DNA of 6,114 nt from Bacteroidota bacterium (GTDB lineage Bacteria; Bacteroidota; Bacteroidia; Bacteroidales; Paludibacteraceae): the NCBI GenBank assembly GCA_017860335.1, contig JAFNAU010000159.1, positions 1 through 6,114 of the forward strand, given 5' to 3'. Under the pieces are notes generated by a model. The model was not told the origin of the DNA. It saw nothing but the letters and a program-made list of their open reading frames with translations, and made no database searches. The stretch's first letter is position 1. Every line of letters begins with the position of its first letter. The position numbers and the translations under genes are program-made. Shown piece by piece: positions 1 through 6,114 of the stretch.

Positions 1-36
1 TCGTATGTAAAAAACAATCATTCTACTACAAATATG

Positions 37-53
37 TGACTTCTACGAAGTCA
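37..53. repeat. Perfect 7-bp inverted repeat, TGACTTC-tac-GAAGTCA
   Basis: The arms TGACTTC (37-43) and GAAGTCA (47-53) are perfectly complementary around a 3-base centre. Neither strand has a T-run directly after the stem in the right orientation, so it does not look like an intrinsic terminator. It could be a dimeric regulator site or a small RNA hairpin. The same arm sequences recur at 82-97, which makes chance less likely but does not show function. Confidence 0.4.
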
Positions 54-81
54 AAAAACAAAATAAATGCCATTTGTTAAA

Positions 82-97
82 AAGTCAAGATGACTTC
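82..97. repeat. Second inverted repeat sharing the same arms, AAGTCA-aga-TGACTT(C)
   Basis: AAGTCA (82-87) pairs with TGACTT (91-96) around a 3-base centre. With base 97, the right arm reads TGACTTC, a direct copy of the left arm of the 37-53 palindrome. It could therefore also pair with GAAGTCA at 47-53, so two alternative folds are possible. The TGA at 91-93 is also the in-frame stop just upstream of the small open frame that follows. Role unknown. Confidence 0.35.
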
Positions 98-114
98 AAT
101 ATAATAACAGCAAT

Positions 115-237
115 ATGGATGCAGGTGGTAAATTTGAAATGACCGGAAAAGTAGGTACGGTAGGGAAGAATGTAGAAATGTCGGCCACACTCATGGAAGG
201 TGCCAATATTGAAAGTAAAAATGTACTTGATCTGTAA
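115..237 (+). pseudogene. 40-codon open frame, possible 3' relic of a decayed gene
   Basis: An open frame runs from ATG at 115 to TAA at 235-237. In the same frame it is open back to a TGA at 91-93. The predicted peptide begins MDAGGKFEMTGKVG and ends IESKNVLDL. It has no signal peptide, no membrane segment and no family I recognise. The alternating polar/hydrophobic pattern looks like beta-strands from a folded secreted protein rather than a free-standing small protein. The end (KNVEMSATLMEGANIESK) faintly resembles the end of the neighbouring lipoprotein (TKIEITKIEAVTPPADK), so it may be the last piece of a degraded paralogue. It could instead be a genuine small gene or a chance frame. No Shine-Dalgarno is visible. 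The call is an inference. Confidence 0.3.
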
Positions 238-262
238 ATGCTAAATAATTAATAAATTAAAG

Positions 263-292
263 TTGTCATTGAATTTAGAAAAAATATTTTTC
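263..292 (+). promoter_or_regulatory. Possible Bacteroidota-type promoter for the lipoprotein gene
   Basis: A TTG at 263-265 is followed after 19 bases by TATTTTTC (285-292), which matches the -7 element TAnnTTTG except for the last base. The spacing fits the Bacteroidota -33/-7 arrangement. Transcription would start about 10 bases before the ATG at 308, leaving a very short leader. The region is so A/T-rich that a chance match is plausible. Confidence 0.3.
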
Positions 293-307
293 ACCTATTA
301 ATCAATT

Positions 308-973
308 ATGGATATGAAAAAATTAATTTTTATTCTCTGTATCGGTTTTATAATCGCAGCTTGTGGACAGAAGCAGTCCGACAAAACTAAAACGGACGAA
401 AAAGCAAAAACAGAATCTGTTGCGCAGGTAAAAAAAGGTAAAAAATACCCGATTGAAAAGGGTATAGTTTATCAGAAATCAGAAGTGATGGGCATCGAAA
501 GCAATCCGGTGATTTATTTTGATAAATGGGGCGAATGGGAAACAACAGAAACCACAACAGCCATGGAAATGCTTGGACAGAAAATATCCACAACTTCGCT
601 TAAAATAGTAAAGGGAGAAGATAACTGGGATATTGATATGGACAAAAAAACCGGTTCTCACTACAATCGGGCAGTCGTAATTAATCAGCTGGGTGTGGAC
701 ATGGAAAGCCTGACCACCGAAATGATGGGTAAAATGAAACTGGAGAAAATGGGTGAAGAAAAATTTCTTGGCTATCCATGCGTAAAATACAAAATGAAGA
801 ACGATGAAATGAAAATGGATGTAGAGTATCTAATGTGTGGCAACCTGATGATGAAAATGGAGGGAAAAGCCATGGAAATCCCTACAAAAATTGAAATTAC
901 CAAAATTGAAGCAGTAACACCTCCGGCCGATAAATTCGAAATTCCTGCCGGTGTGAAGATAACAGAACAATAA
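308..973 (+). CDS. Lipoprotein with methionine-rich C-terminal half (possibly DUF4412-like)
   Basis: This is a 221-residue predicted lipoprotein. Residues 1-18 form a short lysine-tipped hydrophobic signal peptide, and the lipobox I-A-A-C places the lipidated cysteine at residue 19. A polar, lysine-rich linker follows to about residue 47. No clear acidic export signal follows the cysteine, so inner-leaflet or periplasm-facing anchoring is as likely as surface display. The rest looks beta-rich. Residues 132-189 contain 13 methionines in 58 positions, with runs such as EMMGKM and LMMKM. C158 and C177 could form a disulfide. The tail, PPADKFEIPAGVKI, resembles the ends of Bacteroidota DUF4412-type envelope proteins; that assignment is from memory and unconfirmed. 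A second ATG at 314 gives a signal peptide starting MKK and may be the true start. The gene stands alone and is closed by a strong terminator. Function unknown. Confidence 0.85.
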   Translation: MDMKKLIFILCIGFIIAACGQKQSDKTKTDEKAKTESVAQVKKGKKYPIEKGIVYQKSEVMGIESNPVIYFDKWGEWETTETTTAMEMLGQKISTTSLKIVKGEDNWDIDMDKKTGSHYNRAVVINQLGVDMESLTTEMMGKMKLEKMGEEKFLGYPCVKYKMKNDEMKMDVEYLMCGNLMMKMEGKAMEIPTKIEITKIEAVTPPADKFEIPAGVKITEQ

Positions 974-1005
974 TATTCAGCTAATACCTGATCAATAATT
1001 TATTG

Positions 1006-1048
1006 CATAACAGCCGTTCATTCAGTGATTGCGGCTGTTATGTTTTTT
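1006..1048 (+). terminator. Intrinsic terminator after the lipoprotein gene
   Basis: CATAACAGCCG (1006-1016) pairs perfectly over 11 bp with CGGCTGTTATG (1032-1042). The loop is 15 bases and six T residues follow (1043-1048). It lies 33 bases after the lipoprotein stop codon, and no gene end points toward it from the other strand. It separates the lipoprotein from the downstream gene group. Confidence 0.88.
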
Positions 1049-1098
1049 AATATTCTCTAAAATGCTGTCTGCTTTTCCTGCAAACTGAATTTTCTTTG

Positions 1099-1106
1099 TA
1101 TCTTTG
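1099..1106 (+). promoter_or_regulatory. Bacteroidota -7 promoter element TATCTTTG
   Basis: TATCTTTG matches the -7 consensus TAnnTTTG exactly and sits in a T-rich stretch typical of Bacteroidota promoters. No convincing TTG -33 element lies 19-21 bases upstream; the nearest triplet is CTG at 1078-1080. Transcription would start near 1112-1115. That lies after the preceding terminator, about 165 bases before the DUF2723 start codon and just before a 20-codon ORF. Confidence 0.5.
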
Positions 1107-1131
1107 AACGTTTTTTTTGTTAAAAGAGAAG

Positions 1132-1194
1132 ATGAATATACAACTAGAGCCTGCGGCAGACATGATAAACACATTGGTGATTGAGCAGCATTGA
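1132..1194 (+). CDS. Possible 20-codon leader ORF upstream of the DUF2723 gene
   Basis: An ATG at 1132 opens a 20-codon frame (peptide begins MNIQLEPAADM, ends VIEQH) that stops at TGA 1192-1194. It lies about 18 bases after the predicted transcription start and is preceded by a purine-rich AAAAGAGAAG. The peptide is not hydrophobic, lacks a run of one amino acid that would suggest classical attenuation, and matches no family I know. It could be a translated leader, the stub of a lost gene, or chance. The remaining 83 bases to the main gene are A/T-rich and hold nothing else I can support. Confidence 0.22.
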   Translation: MNIQLEPAADMINTLVIEQH

Positions 1195-1277
1195 AGTATG
1201 TAATATCTGAAACTCTTAACCTGTGTTTTTTTGATGTTAAAGTTCTTTAGAAAATTATTATAAAAATCTCAAAATCA

Positions 1278-4200
1278 ATGAAAAATTTCAGATTTTTGAA
1301 CAATATCTTCGGATGGGTGGCTTTTGCTGTTGCAGCAGTGACTTATCTCCTCACTATTGAGCCGTCGGCCAGTTTCTGGGATTGCGGTGAGTTTATTTCT
1401 TCTGCTTATAAGCTTGATGTGGGTCATCCTCCCGGAGCGCCGTTCTTCATGTTAACAGCAAAATTCTTTACTCTGTTTGCTTCCGATCCAACCAAAGTAG
1501 CCATGATGGTGAATTCATTCTCGGCAATTGCCAGTGCATTTACTATTCTTTTCTTGTTCTGGACCATCACACATCTGGCTCAGCAGGTGATAGGAAAGCG
1601 TGAAGAGGAATACTCAGCTGCAAATATTATCGGAATTTTAGGTGCTGGTATGGTTGGAGCACTGGCTTATACTTTCTCCGATACGTTCTGGTTCTCTGCC
1701 GTTGAGGGTGAAGTGTATGCTTATTCATCACTTTTCACCGCGGTGGTTTTCTGGCTTATCCTCAAGTGGGAGCGCGTAGCCGATCACAAAGGTTCCGATA
1801 AATGGCTCATTCTCATAGCCTATCTCATGGGGCTTTCCATTGGAGTTCACCTGCTCAACCTGCTGGCTATTCCGGCAATTGTACTGGTTTATTACTTCAA
1901 AAAGTACAAAGTCAATGTCAGAGGCTCAATGCTTGCGCTGCTTACTTCAGTGATCATTTTGGGGCTGGTACTTTACGGACTGATACCCGGTTTTGTGGTT
2001 GTAGCCTCTAAATTCGAACTTTTCTTTGTCAATACCCTTGGCATGTCGTTCAATTCCGGAGTGTATGTCTATATTCTCATACTGGTTGCTGCCATCGTCT
2101 GGTCGCTATACGAATCGTTCACCGAAAAGAATTACACCCGAATGGCGATATCATACATGCTGGCAGTAACGCTGGCCGGTATTCCGTTCATTAGTGAAAA
2201 TGTCTTTTTGGGAATTGTAATTATTGCCGGTATGGTTTTTTTCTTCTTCCGGAAGAAGAAAAACGTAAGTGCCCGCTGGCTGAATACAAGTATGACCATG
2301 ATCGCCATGATGCTGATTGGCTATTCTTCCTATTCCATCATTATGATTCGTTCGGCTGCTCAGCCTACCATGGATCAAAACTCGCCCGACAACATTTTTG
2401 CGCTAAAATCATACCTCAACCGTGAACAGTATGGCGACCGCCCGCTCATTTACGGAGCCGTATTCAGCGCTCCGCTTAAACTTGATGTTCAGGGAAATAC
2501 CTGTGTACCGGTTGCTGATAAAACACCCATTTATTGCCCCAAACCCAAAAAAGATGTGTCCGAAAAAGATGAATATATCGTTTCGGGTTATAAGAGCGAT
2601 TATAAAATGGACAAACGCTTTATGATGCTGTTCCCCCGTATGTACAGCAGCGACAAATCGCATGTTTCGTATTATACGGCAAACTATGTGAGAAGCGGAA
2701 AGAAAATCAGCTATGATTTTTGCAGTCAGGAAAAGAGCGATGTGATGCCTACTTTTGGCGAAAACCTCAATTTCTTCCTCGATTATCAGGTTAATTTTAT
2801 GTACTGGCGTTATTTTATGTGGAACTTCAGTGGTCGCCAGAACGATATTCAGAGCTATGGCGAAATTGAACACGGTAACTGGATTACCGGAATACCTTTT
2901 ATAGATAATATGCTCGTTGGTAATCAAAGCAATCTTCCAACCGAACTCAAAGAAAATAAAGGTCACAATGCCTACTTCATGTTGCCGTTGATACTGGGAA
3001 TACTCGGACTTTTCTTCCTGCTCAATTCAGGTAAGAAAGGCAATCATGCCTTCTGGATTACCGGGTTGCTTTTTGTGCTCACCGGTCTGGCTATTGTGGT
3101 TTATCTGAACCAAACCCCTTACCAACCCCGCGAACGGGATTATGCCTATGCAGGTTCATTTTATGCATTCAGTATCTGGATCGGACTGGGAGTACTCGGT
3201 GTGATACAGTTGCTCGATAAATACCTCCCCAAAAGAGTAAGCGCTATGCTTGCCGCTGTTGCCTGTCTGGGTGTACCTGTGCTCATGGCAGCACAAAACT
3301 GGGATGATCACGATCGGAGCAACCGTTATACAGCCCGCGATTTTGGTCAGAATTATCTCAATTCCTGCAAACCAAATGCTATCATCTTTACCAATGGTGA
3401 CAACGATACTTTCCCGCTCTGGTACAATCAGGAAGTGGAGGGTGTTCGTACTGATGTTCGGGTATGTAACCTCAGTTACCTGCAAACCGACTGGTATATT
3501 GATCAGATGAAACGCGCTTCATATAAATCTACTCCGCTGCCCATTTCGTGGGAACCCAAGGACTATATCTCCGGTAAAAATGAAGTCATGCAGGTGGAAG
3601 ATGTGTTGCAGGGACAGTCGCTGGATATGAAAACAGCATTCGATTTTATCAAAAGCGATGATCCGAATACCAAAATTGAGGGAGATGGATTCTTCCCCTC
3701 AAAACAGCTTTTTCTGCCCGTTAATGCAGATGAAATAGTTAAGAATGGAACTGTAGCTGCAAAGAAAAAAGCCGAAATCGTTCCGCAAATGGTTTTCGAT
3801 CTGCCATCGCGTCTGACTAAAAGCGAAACCATGATGCTCGAAATGATCAAGGAAAACAACTGGAAAAGACCAGTTTATGTGGCAGTAACCGTTGCCGAAG
3901 AATACTATCCTTCTTCAGTAACCAAATACTTTGAACGCACCGGTCTGGCTTATCATGTGGTTCCGGTGGGTCAGAAAGTTGAAGGAGTTACTAACGTGAA
4001 CACGGATGAAATGTACGAAAACCTGATGACGAAGTTCAAATATGGTGGCATCGATAATCCGGATATTTATATCGATGATAATATCATGCGTATGTGCCGT
4101 ACACACCGGGCAATGTTTGCTTACCTGATTGAAGCATTGGTCAACGAAGGTGATACAATCCGGGCAAGGAAAGCATACAAATACTGCGAAAAAGTAGTCC

Positions 4201-4505
4201 CTGCTGCAACCGTACCACACGATTATTCATCCAATATGCTTGCACATTATTGCTTCAAAATGGGATTGATTAACGAAGGTAACAAAATACTGGACGATGT
4301 GGCAAAAACCAGCGTGGAATACCTGACCTGGTATTCGGGCTTAACACCATCGCAACAAAACGGATCCGGCAGTTCTATCGGTCGCAACCTGGCCATTCTG
4401 AATAATGTGTTACAAATCAGTCAGGAAACTCCAGGAAAGAAGATATTCAACAAGTATCTGCCGGTTTTTGAAACATTTGCAAACAAATATCAATCAGCAC
4501 AATAA
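1278..4505 (+). CDS. DUF2723 / TMEM260-like GT-C membrane glycosyltransferase
   Basis: This is a 1075-residue polytopic inner-membrane protein, a normal length for Bacteroidota members of DUF2723 (also annotated as glycosyltransferase family 117). The human relative TMEM260 is a protein O-mannosyltransferase, and GT-C enzymes take sugar from polyprenyl-phosphate donors. Here the acceptor, either protein or glycan, is unknown. About nine hydrophobic segments lie within residues 8-355 and four more within about 565-672. After the first segment comes EPSASFWDCGEF (28-39), whose acidic D35/E38 fit the GT-C first-loop catalytic position, then GHPPGAP (49-55). Other family-like blocks are VEGEVYA (142-148), YWRYFMWNFSGRQNDIQ (509-525), HGNW (532-535), GNQSNLP (548-554) and RERDYAYAGSFYAF (618-631). 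A soluble C-terminal part from about 690 begins with NGDNDTFP (706-713) and ends in TPR-like helices, roughly 940-1075. The ATG at 1278 gives the expected short polar N-terminus. No frameshift or truncation is seen. It probably heads the downstream gene group. Confidence 0.93.
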   Translation: MKNFRFLNNIFGWVAFAVAAVTYLLTIEPSASFWDCGEFISSAYKLDVGHPPGAPFFMLTAKFFTLFASDPTKVAMMVNSFSAIASAFTILFLFWTITHLAQQVIGKREEEYSAANIIGILGAGMVGALAYTFSDTFWFSAVEGEVYAYSSLFTAVVFWLILKWERVADHKGSDKWLILIAYLMGLSIGVHLLNLLAIPAIVLVYYFKKYKVNVRGSMLALLTSVIILGLVLYGLIPGFVVVASKFELFFVNTLGMSFNSGVYVYILILVAAIVWSLYESFTEKNYTRMAISYMLAVTLAGIPFISENVFLGIVIIAGMVFFFFRKKKNVSARWLNTSMTMIAMMLIGYSSYSIIMIRSAAQPTMDQNSPDNIFALKSYLNREQYGDRPLIYGAVFSAPLKLDVQGNTCVPVADKTPIYCPKPKKDVSEKDEYIVSGYKSDYKMDKRFMMLFPRMYSSDKSHVSYYTANYVRSGKKISYDFCSQEKSDVMPTFGENLNFFLDYQVNFMYWRYFMWNFSGRQNDIQSYGEIEHGNWITGIPFIDNMLVGNQSNLPTELKENKGHNAYFMLPLILGILGLFFLLNSGKKGNHAFWITGLLFVLTGLAIVVYLNQTPYQPRERDYAYAGSFYAFSIWIGLGVLGVIQLLDKYLPKRVSAMLAAVACLGVPVLMAAQNWDDHDRSNRYTARDFGQNYLNSCKPNAIIFTNGDNDTFPLWYNQEVEGVRTDVRVCNLSYLQTDWYIDQMKRASYKSTPLPISWEPKDYISGKNEVMQVEDVLQGQSLDMKTAFDFIKSDDPNTKIEGDGFFPSKQLFLPVNADEIVKNGTVAAKKKAEIVPQMVFDLPSRLTKSETMMLEMIKENNWKRPVYVAVTVAEEYYPSSVTKYFERTGLAYHVVPVGQKVEGVTNVNTDEMYENLMTKFKYGGIDNPDIYIDDNIMRMCRTHRAMFAYLIEALVNEGDTIRARKAYKYCEKVVPAATVPHDYSSNMLAHYCFKMGLINEGNKILDDVAKTSVEYLTWYSGLTPSQQNGSGSSIGRNLAILNNVLQISQETPGKKIFNKYLPVFETFANKYQSAQ

Positions 4506-4511
4506 AAATAT

Positions 4512-4553
4512 AACTTCCCGTGACAGTAATATCTCTTACTGTTGCGGGAAGTT
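4512..4553 (+). other. Strong intergenic stem-loop between the DUF2723 and deacetylase genes
   Basis: Bases 4512-4529 pair with 4536-4553 over 18 bp: 16 Watson-Crick pairs and two central G-U pairs around a 6-base loop (TATCTC). It starts 7 bases after the DUF2723 stop and ends 12 bases before the deacetylase ATG. The 3' side has only TTT, mostly inside the stem, then CAG, so it is a poor intrinsic terminator on the + strand. It may be a partial terminator, an mRNA-stabilising 3' end, or a structure controlling translation of the next gene, since it buries a GGGAAG stretch at 4546-4551. Confidence 0.7.
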
Positions 4554-4565
4554 TCAGAATATAAA

Positions 4566-5174
4566 ATGCTTCAGGTACCGGAGATTGTAAAATCACTCTT
4601 TAAAAACGTGGTATGGCGGATCAATCCAGCCGGGAAAGACATTTATCTCACCTTCGATGATGGGCCGCATCCTCAGGTTACACCTCAGGTACTTGATATC
4701 CTAGATCGTTACGGGGTGAAAGCCACTTTTTTTTGCGTAGCTGAAAATGTAAGCCGTTACCCCGAAGTATTCAATGAAGTGAAACGCAGGGGACATGCAG
4801 TTGGCAATCATACATTCAATCATTTGAAAGGTTTTGATACTCCGGATGATGAATACCTGAAAAATATAAAAAAAGCATCGGAGTATATCGACAGCAAATT
4901 ATTCCGGCCACCACACGGACGGATTAGACTTTCACAAATCAAAGCGCTGAAAAAGAATTTTCGAATAATCATGTGGGATTTTATCACCTATGATTATGAT
5001 AAGAATATCGAGCCTGAACGTATTGTGAATGAAGTGAAAAGACGCAGCCGGAATGGGTCAATCGTGGTGTTTCACGATTCGCTCAAAGCCGAAAAAAACA
5101 TGTTGAGTGCACTGCCTGAAGCGTTACAGTACTGGCTGGAAGAAGGTTATGAAGTGAGGAAAATATCAGGTTAA
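4566..5174 (+). CDS. Polysaccharide deacetylase, NodB domain (carbohydrate esterase 4 type)
   Basis: This 202-residue protein is almost entirely a NodB fold, a metal-dependent hydrolase that removes acetyl groups from sugars such as N-acetylglucosamine in peptidoglycan, chitin-like or capsular glycans. All five family motifs are visible. TFDDGP (29-34) carries the catalytic base D31 and metal ligand D32. HTFNH (82-86) carries metal ligands H82 and H86. RPPHGR is at 114-119, MWDFITYDYD at 136-145, and IVVFHDS at 166-172 includes H170. The enzyme therefore looks catalytically intact. There is no signal peptide or membrane anchor, as in other short Bacteroidota members recalled from memory, so cytoplasmic action is likely and the substrate is unclear. 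The ATG at 4566 gives the usual short lead-in before the first motif. A TTG at 4542 would add eight residues but lies inside a stem-loop. It follows the DUF2723 gene after 60 bases. Confidence 0.93.
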   Translation: MLQVPEIVKSLFKNVVWRINPAGKDIYLTFDDGPHPQVTPQVLDILDRYGVKATFFCVAENVSRYPEVFNEVKRRGHAVGNHTFNHLKGFDTPDDEYLKNIKKASEYIDSKLFRPPHGRIRLSQIKALKKNFRIIMWDFITYDYDKNIEPERIVNEVKRRSRNGSIVVFHDSLKAEKNMLSALPEALQYWLEEGYEVRKISG

Positions 5175-5181
5175 AATGTAA

Positions 5182-5189
5182 TAATTTTG
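5182..5189 (+). promoter_or_regulatory. Possible -7 promoter element TAATTTTG before the DUF2851 gene
   Basis: TAATTTTG matches TAnnTTTG exactly and lies in the 67-base gap between the deacetylase stop and the DUF2851 start, which would leave a leader of about 45 bases. No TTG at the proper upstream distance is visible, and the gap is A/T-rich, so a chance match is possible. No terminator is seen in this gap, so read-through from the deacetylase gene is also likely. Confidence 0.25.
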
Positions 5190-5241
5190 TTGACTGTTGC
5201 AGATTTCTTAGTTAAAACAGGAATAACACTTTTTTATAATA

Positions 5242-6114
5242 ATGAAGGAATCGATTTTACACTATGTATGGCAATACAGGTTGTTTGAGGCTTCGCAGCT
5301 GACTACAACACGCGGTGATAGTGTGGAGGTGATTGACCCGGGAAAGTTGAATACCGATGCCGGACCCGATTTCTTCAACAAACAGAGTGCCGATTGGAAA
5401 AAACATAATCATCAGAATGACAAAGCCTATGACAATGTCATCCTGCATGTGGTGCAGAAAGCCGATGTTGATGTGTTCCGGTCAAACGGTGAGTTAATAC
5501 CCCAGATGGAGCTGGCAGTACCGGTTGATATTCAGACACGATACGACGATCTGATTACCAGCCGGAAATGGATAGCCTGCGAAGATAAGATCCACCAGGT
5601 TCCGTCCATACTTATCAGCAGCTGGAAAAATTTTCTGCTGACCGAACGCCTGGAAAGAAAAATTGAAGCCATCGAATCCCTGCTTTTACAGTCACAAAAC
5701 CACTGGGAAGAAGCTTTTTATATTTCTCTGGCGCGCAGTTATGGTTTCTCAACAAACAGTCAGGCGTTTGAAGCGATGGCCAGATCCCTGCCGCTTGCTG
5801 TTCTGGCCAAACATAAGGATAACAGTTTTCAACTGGAAGCGCTGTTGATGGGGCAGGCCGGTTTTCTCGAAAAGTCCGTAGAGGACAAGTATCAGTCTGA
5901 ACTACTGAAAGAATATCGCTTTTTGCAAACAAAATACGGACTGAAACCGATAGAAGTTTCGCAGTGGAAGTTGCTAAGACTCCGGCCTGAAAATTTCCCC
6001 ACGATAAGGCTGGCACAATTTGCATCACTGATACACCGGTCTTCGAAATTATTTTCATTAATTCTCGAAACACCCGACTGTCAGGGTTTACGAAAGCTCT
6101 TTGATACCGAAGTT
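5242..6114 (+). CDS. DUF2851 family protein, 3'-truncated by the window, with an apparent internal deletion
   Basis: The frame is open from ATG 5242 to the last base: 291 codons, with the 3' end outside the window. The start MKESILHYVWQYRLF matches the usual N-terminus of Bacteroidota DUF2851 proteins, which are roughly 420 residues long and of unknown function. Recognisable blocks are NTDAGPDFFN (37-46), SADWKKHNHQNDKAYDNVILHVV (49-71, ends given as landmarks), HWEEAFYISLARSYGF (around 154-169) and LRLRPENFPTIRLAQFASL (around 244-262). Family members recalled from memory have about 20 residues between the GPDFFN and SDW blocks, including a conserved W-x-G-N-V-E-[IM]-H. Here only three or four residues are present (KQS), so about 17 residues seem to be missing in frame, and the product may be inactive. 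No signal peptide or membrane segment is seen. It lies 67 bases after the deacetylase gene on the same strand. Confidence 0.88.
   Translation, partial: MKESILHYVWQYRLFEASQLTTTRGDSVEVIDPGKLNTDAGPDFFNKQSADWKKHNHQNDKAYDNVILHVVQKADVDVFRSNGELIPQMELAVPVDIQTRYDDLITSRKWIACEDKIHQVPSILISSWKNFLLTERLERKIEAIESLLLQSQNHWEEAFYISLARSYGFSTNSQAFEAMARSLPLAVLAKHKDNSFQLEALLMGQAGFLEKSVEDKYQSELLKEYRFLQTKYGLKPIEVSQWKLLRLRPENFPTIRLAQFASLIHRSSKLFSLILETPDCQGLRKLFDTEV

Noticed and set aside
37..53. Intrinsic terminator for a gene left of the window
   Set aside because: The + strand stem is followed by A residues rather than T, and on the - strand the T-run precedes the stem.
3..80. Open frame from the window edge, 25 codons ending in TAA, as the tail of an upstream gene
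   Set aside because: It is too short, low-complexity and lysine/asparagine-rich from A/T-rich DNA, with no recognisable C-terminus. A second frame also stops at 37-39, so no upstream gene end can be assigned.
1238..1249. Palindrome TAAAGTTCTTTA as an operator before the DUF2723 gene
   Set aside because: Two 5-bp A/T-rich arms around two bases are expected by chance in this composition, and there is no second copy.
2409..2966. 185-codon open frame on the - strand
   Set aside because: It lies wholly inside the well-supported DUF2723 gene, and its translation shows no recognisable motif. It is a shadow frame.
4542..4565. TTG start that would extend the deacetylase by eight residues
   Set aside because: The codon lies inside the stem of the 4512-4553 hairpin, and the added residues are not part of the usual family N-terminus. 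The ATG at 4566 fits better.
5615..6073. 152-codon open frame on the - strand
   Set aside because: It is fully opposite the conserved DUF2851 coding frame and shows no domain or signal of its own.
1..6114. Mobile element, CRISPR array, RNA gene, or novel defence or biosynthetic system
   Set aside because: No transposase, integrase, regularly spaced repeats, tRNA/rRNA-like sequence or cluster of unfamiliar enzymes is seen. All large genes fall into known Bacteroidota families.

Overview
The window looks like chromosomal DNA from a member of the Bacteroidota. All three larger genes belong to families typical of that phylum: a DUF2723 GT-C-type membrane glycosyltransferase, a short signal-less NodB deacetylase and a DUF2851 protein. 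The gene starts lack strong Shine-Dalgarno sequences and are preceded by A/T-rich leaders. At least two spots match the Bacteroidota -7 promoter element TAnnTTTG. Base composition is moderate to low in GC, with A/T-rich intergenic regions. Every supported gene is on the + strand. I saw no mobile element, CRISPR array, tRNA or rRNA.

Layout: bases 1-307 hold no full-size gene. They contain two short perfect palindromes built from the same TGACTTC/GAAGTCA arms, a 40-codon open frame that may be the tail of a decayed gene, and a possible promoter. A 221-residue lipoprotein with a methionine-rich C-terminal half follows (308-973) and ends in a clear intrinsic terminator (1006-1048). Bases 1049-1277 hold a likely promoter and a 20-codon leader ORF ahead of the main gene. 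The main gene (1278-4505) encodes a 1075-residue polytopic membrane protein of the DUF2723 / TMEM260-like family. A strong 18-bp stem-loop separates it from a 202-residue polysaccharide deacetylase (4566-5174). A DUF2851 gene then starts at 5242 and runs off the window end.

Functional reading: the DUF2723 protein is probably a GT-C enzyme that transfers sugar from a lipid-linked donor on the periplasmic face of the inner membrane. The deacetylase removes acetyl groups from an N- or O-acetylated sugar. Their adjacency suggests envelope glycan or glycoprotein metabolism, but the sequence does not prove a shared pathway. The lipoprotein is a separate transcription unit.

Most unusual observation: the DUF2851 gene appears to have lost about 17 codons in frame, removing the conserved W-x-G-N-V-E-x-H segment while the flanking conserved blocks stay in the same frame. 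I found no convincing sign of a wholly new multi-gene system; otherwise this is an ordinary Bacteroidota housekeeping or envelope region.
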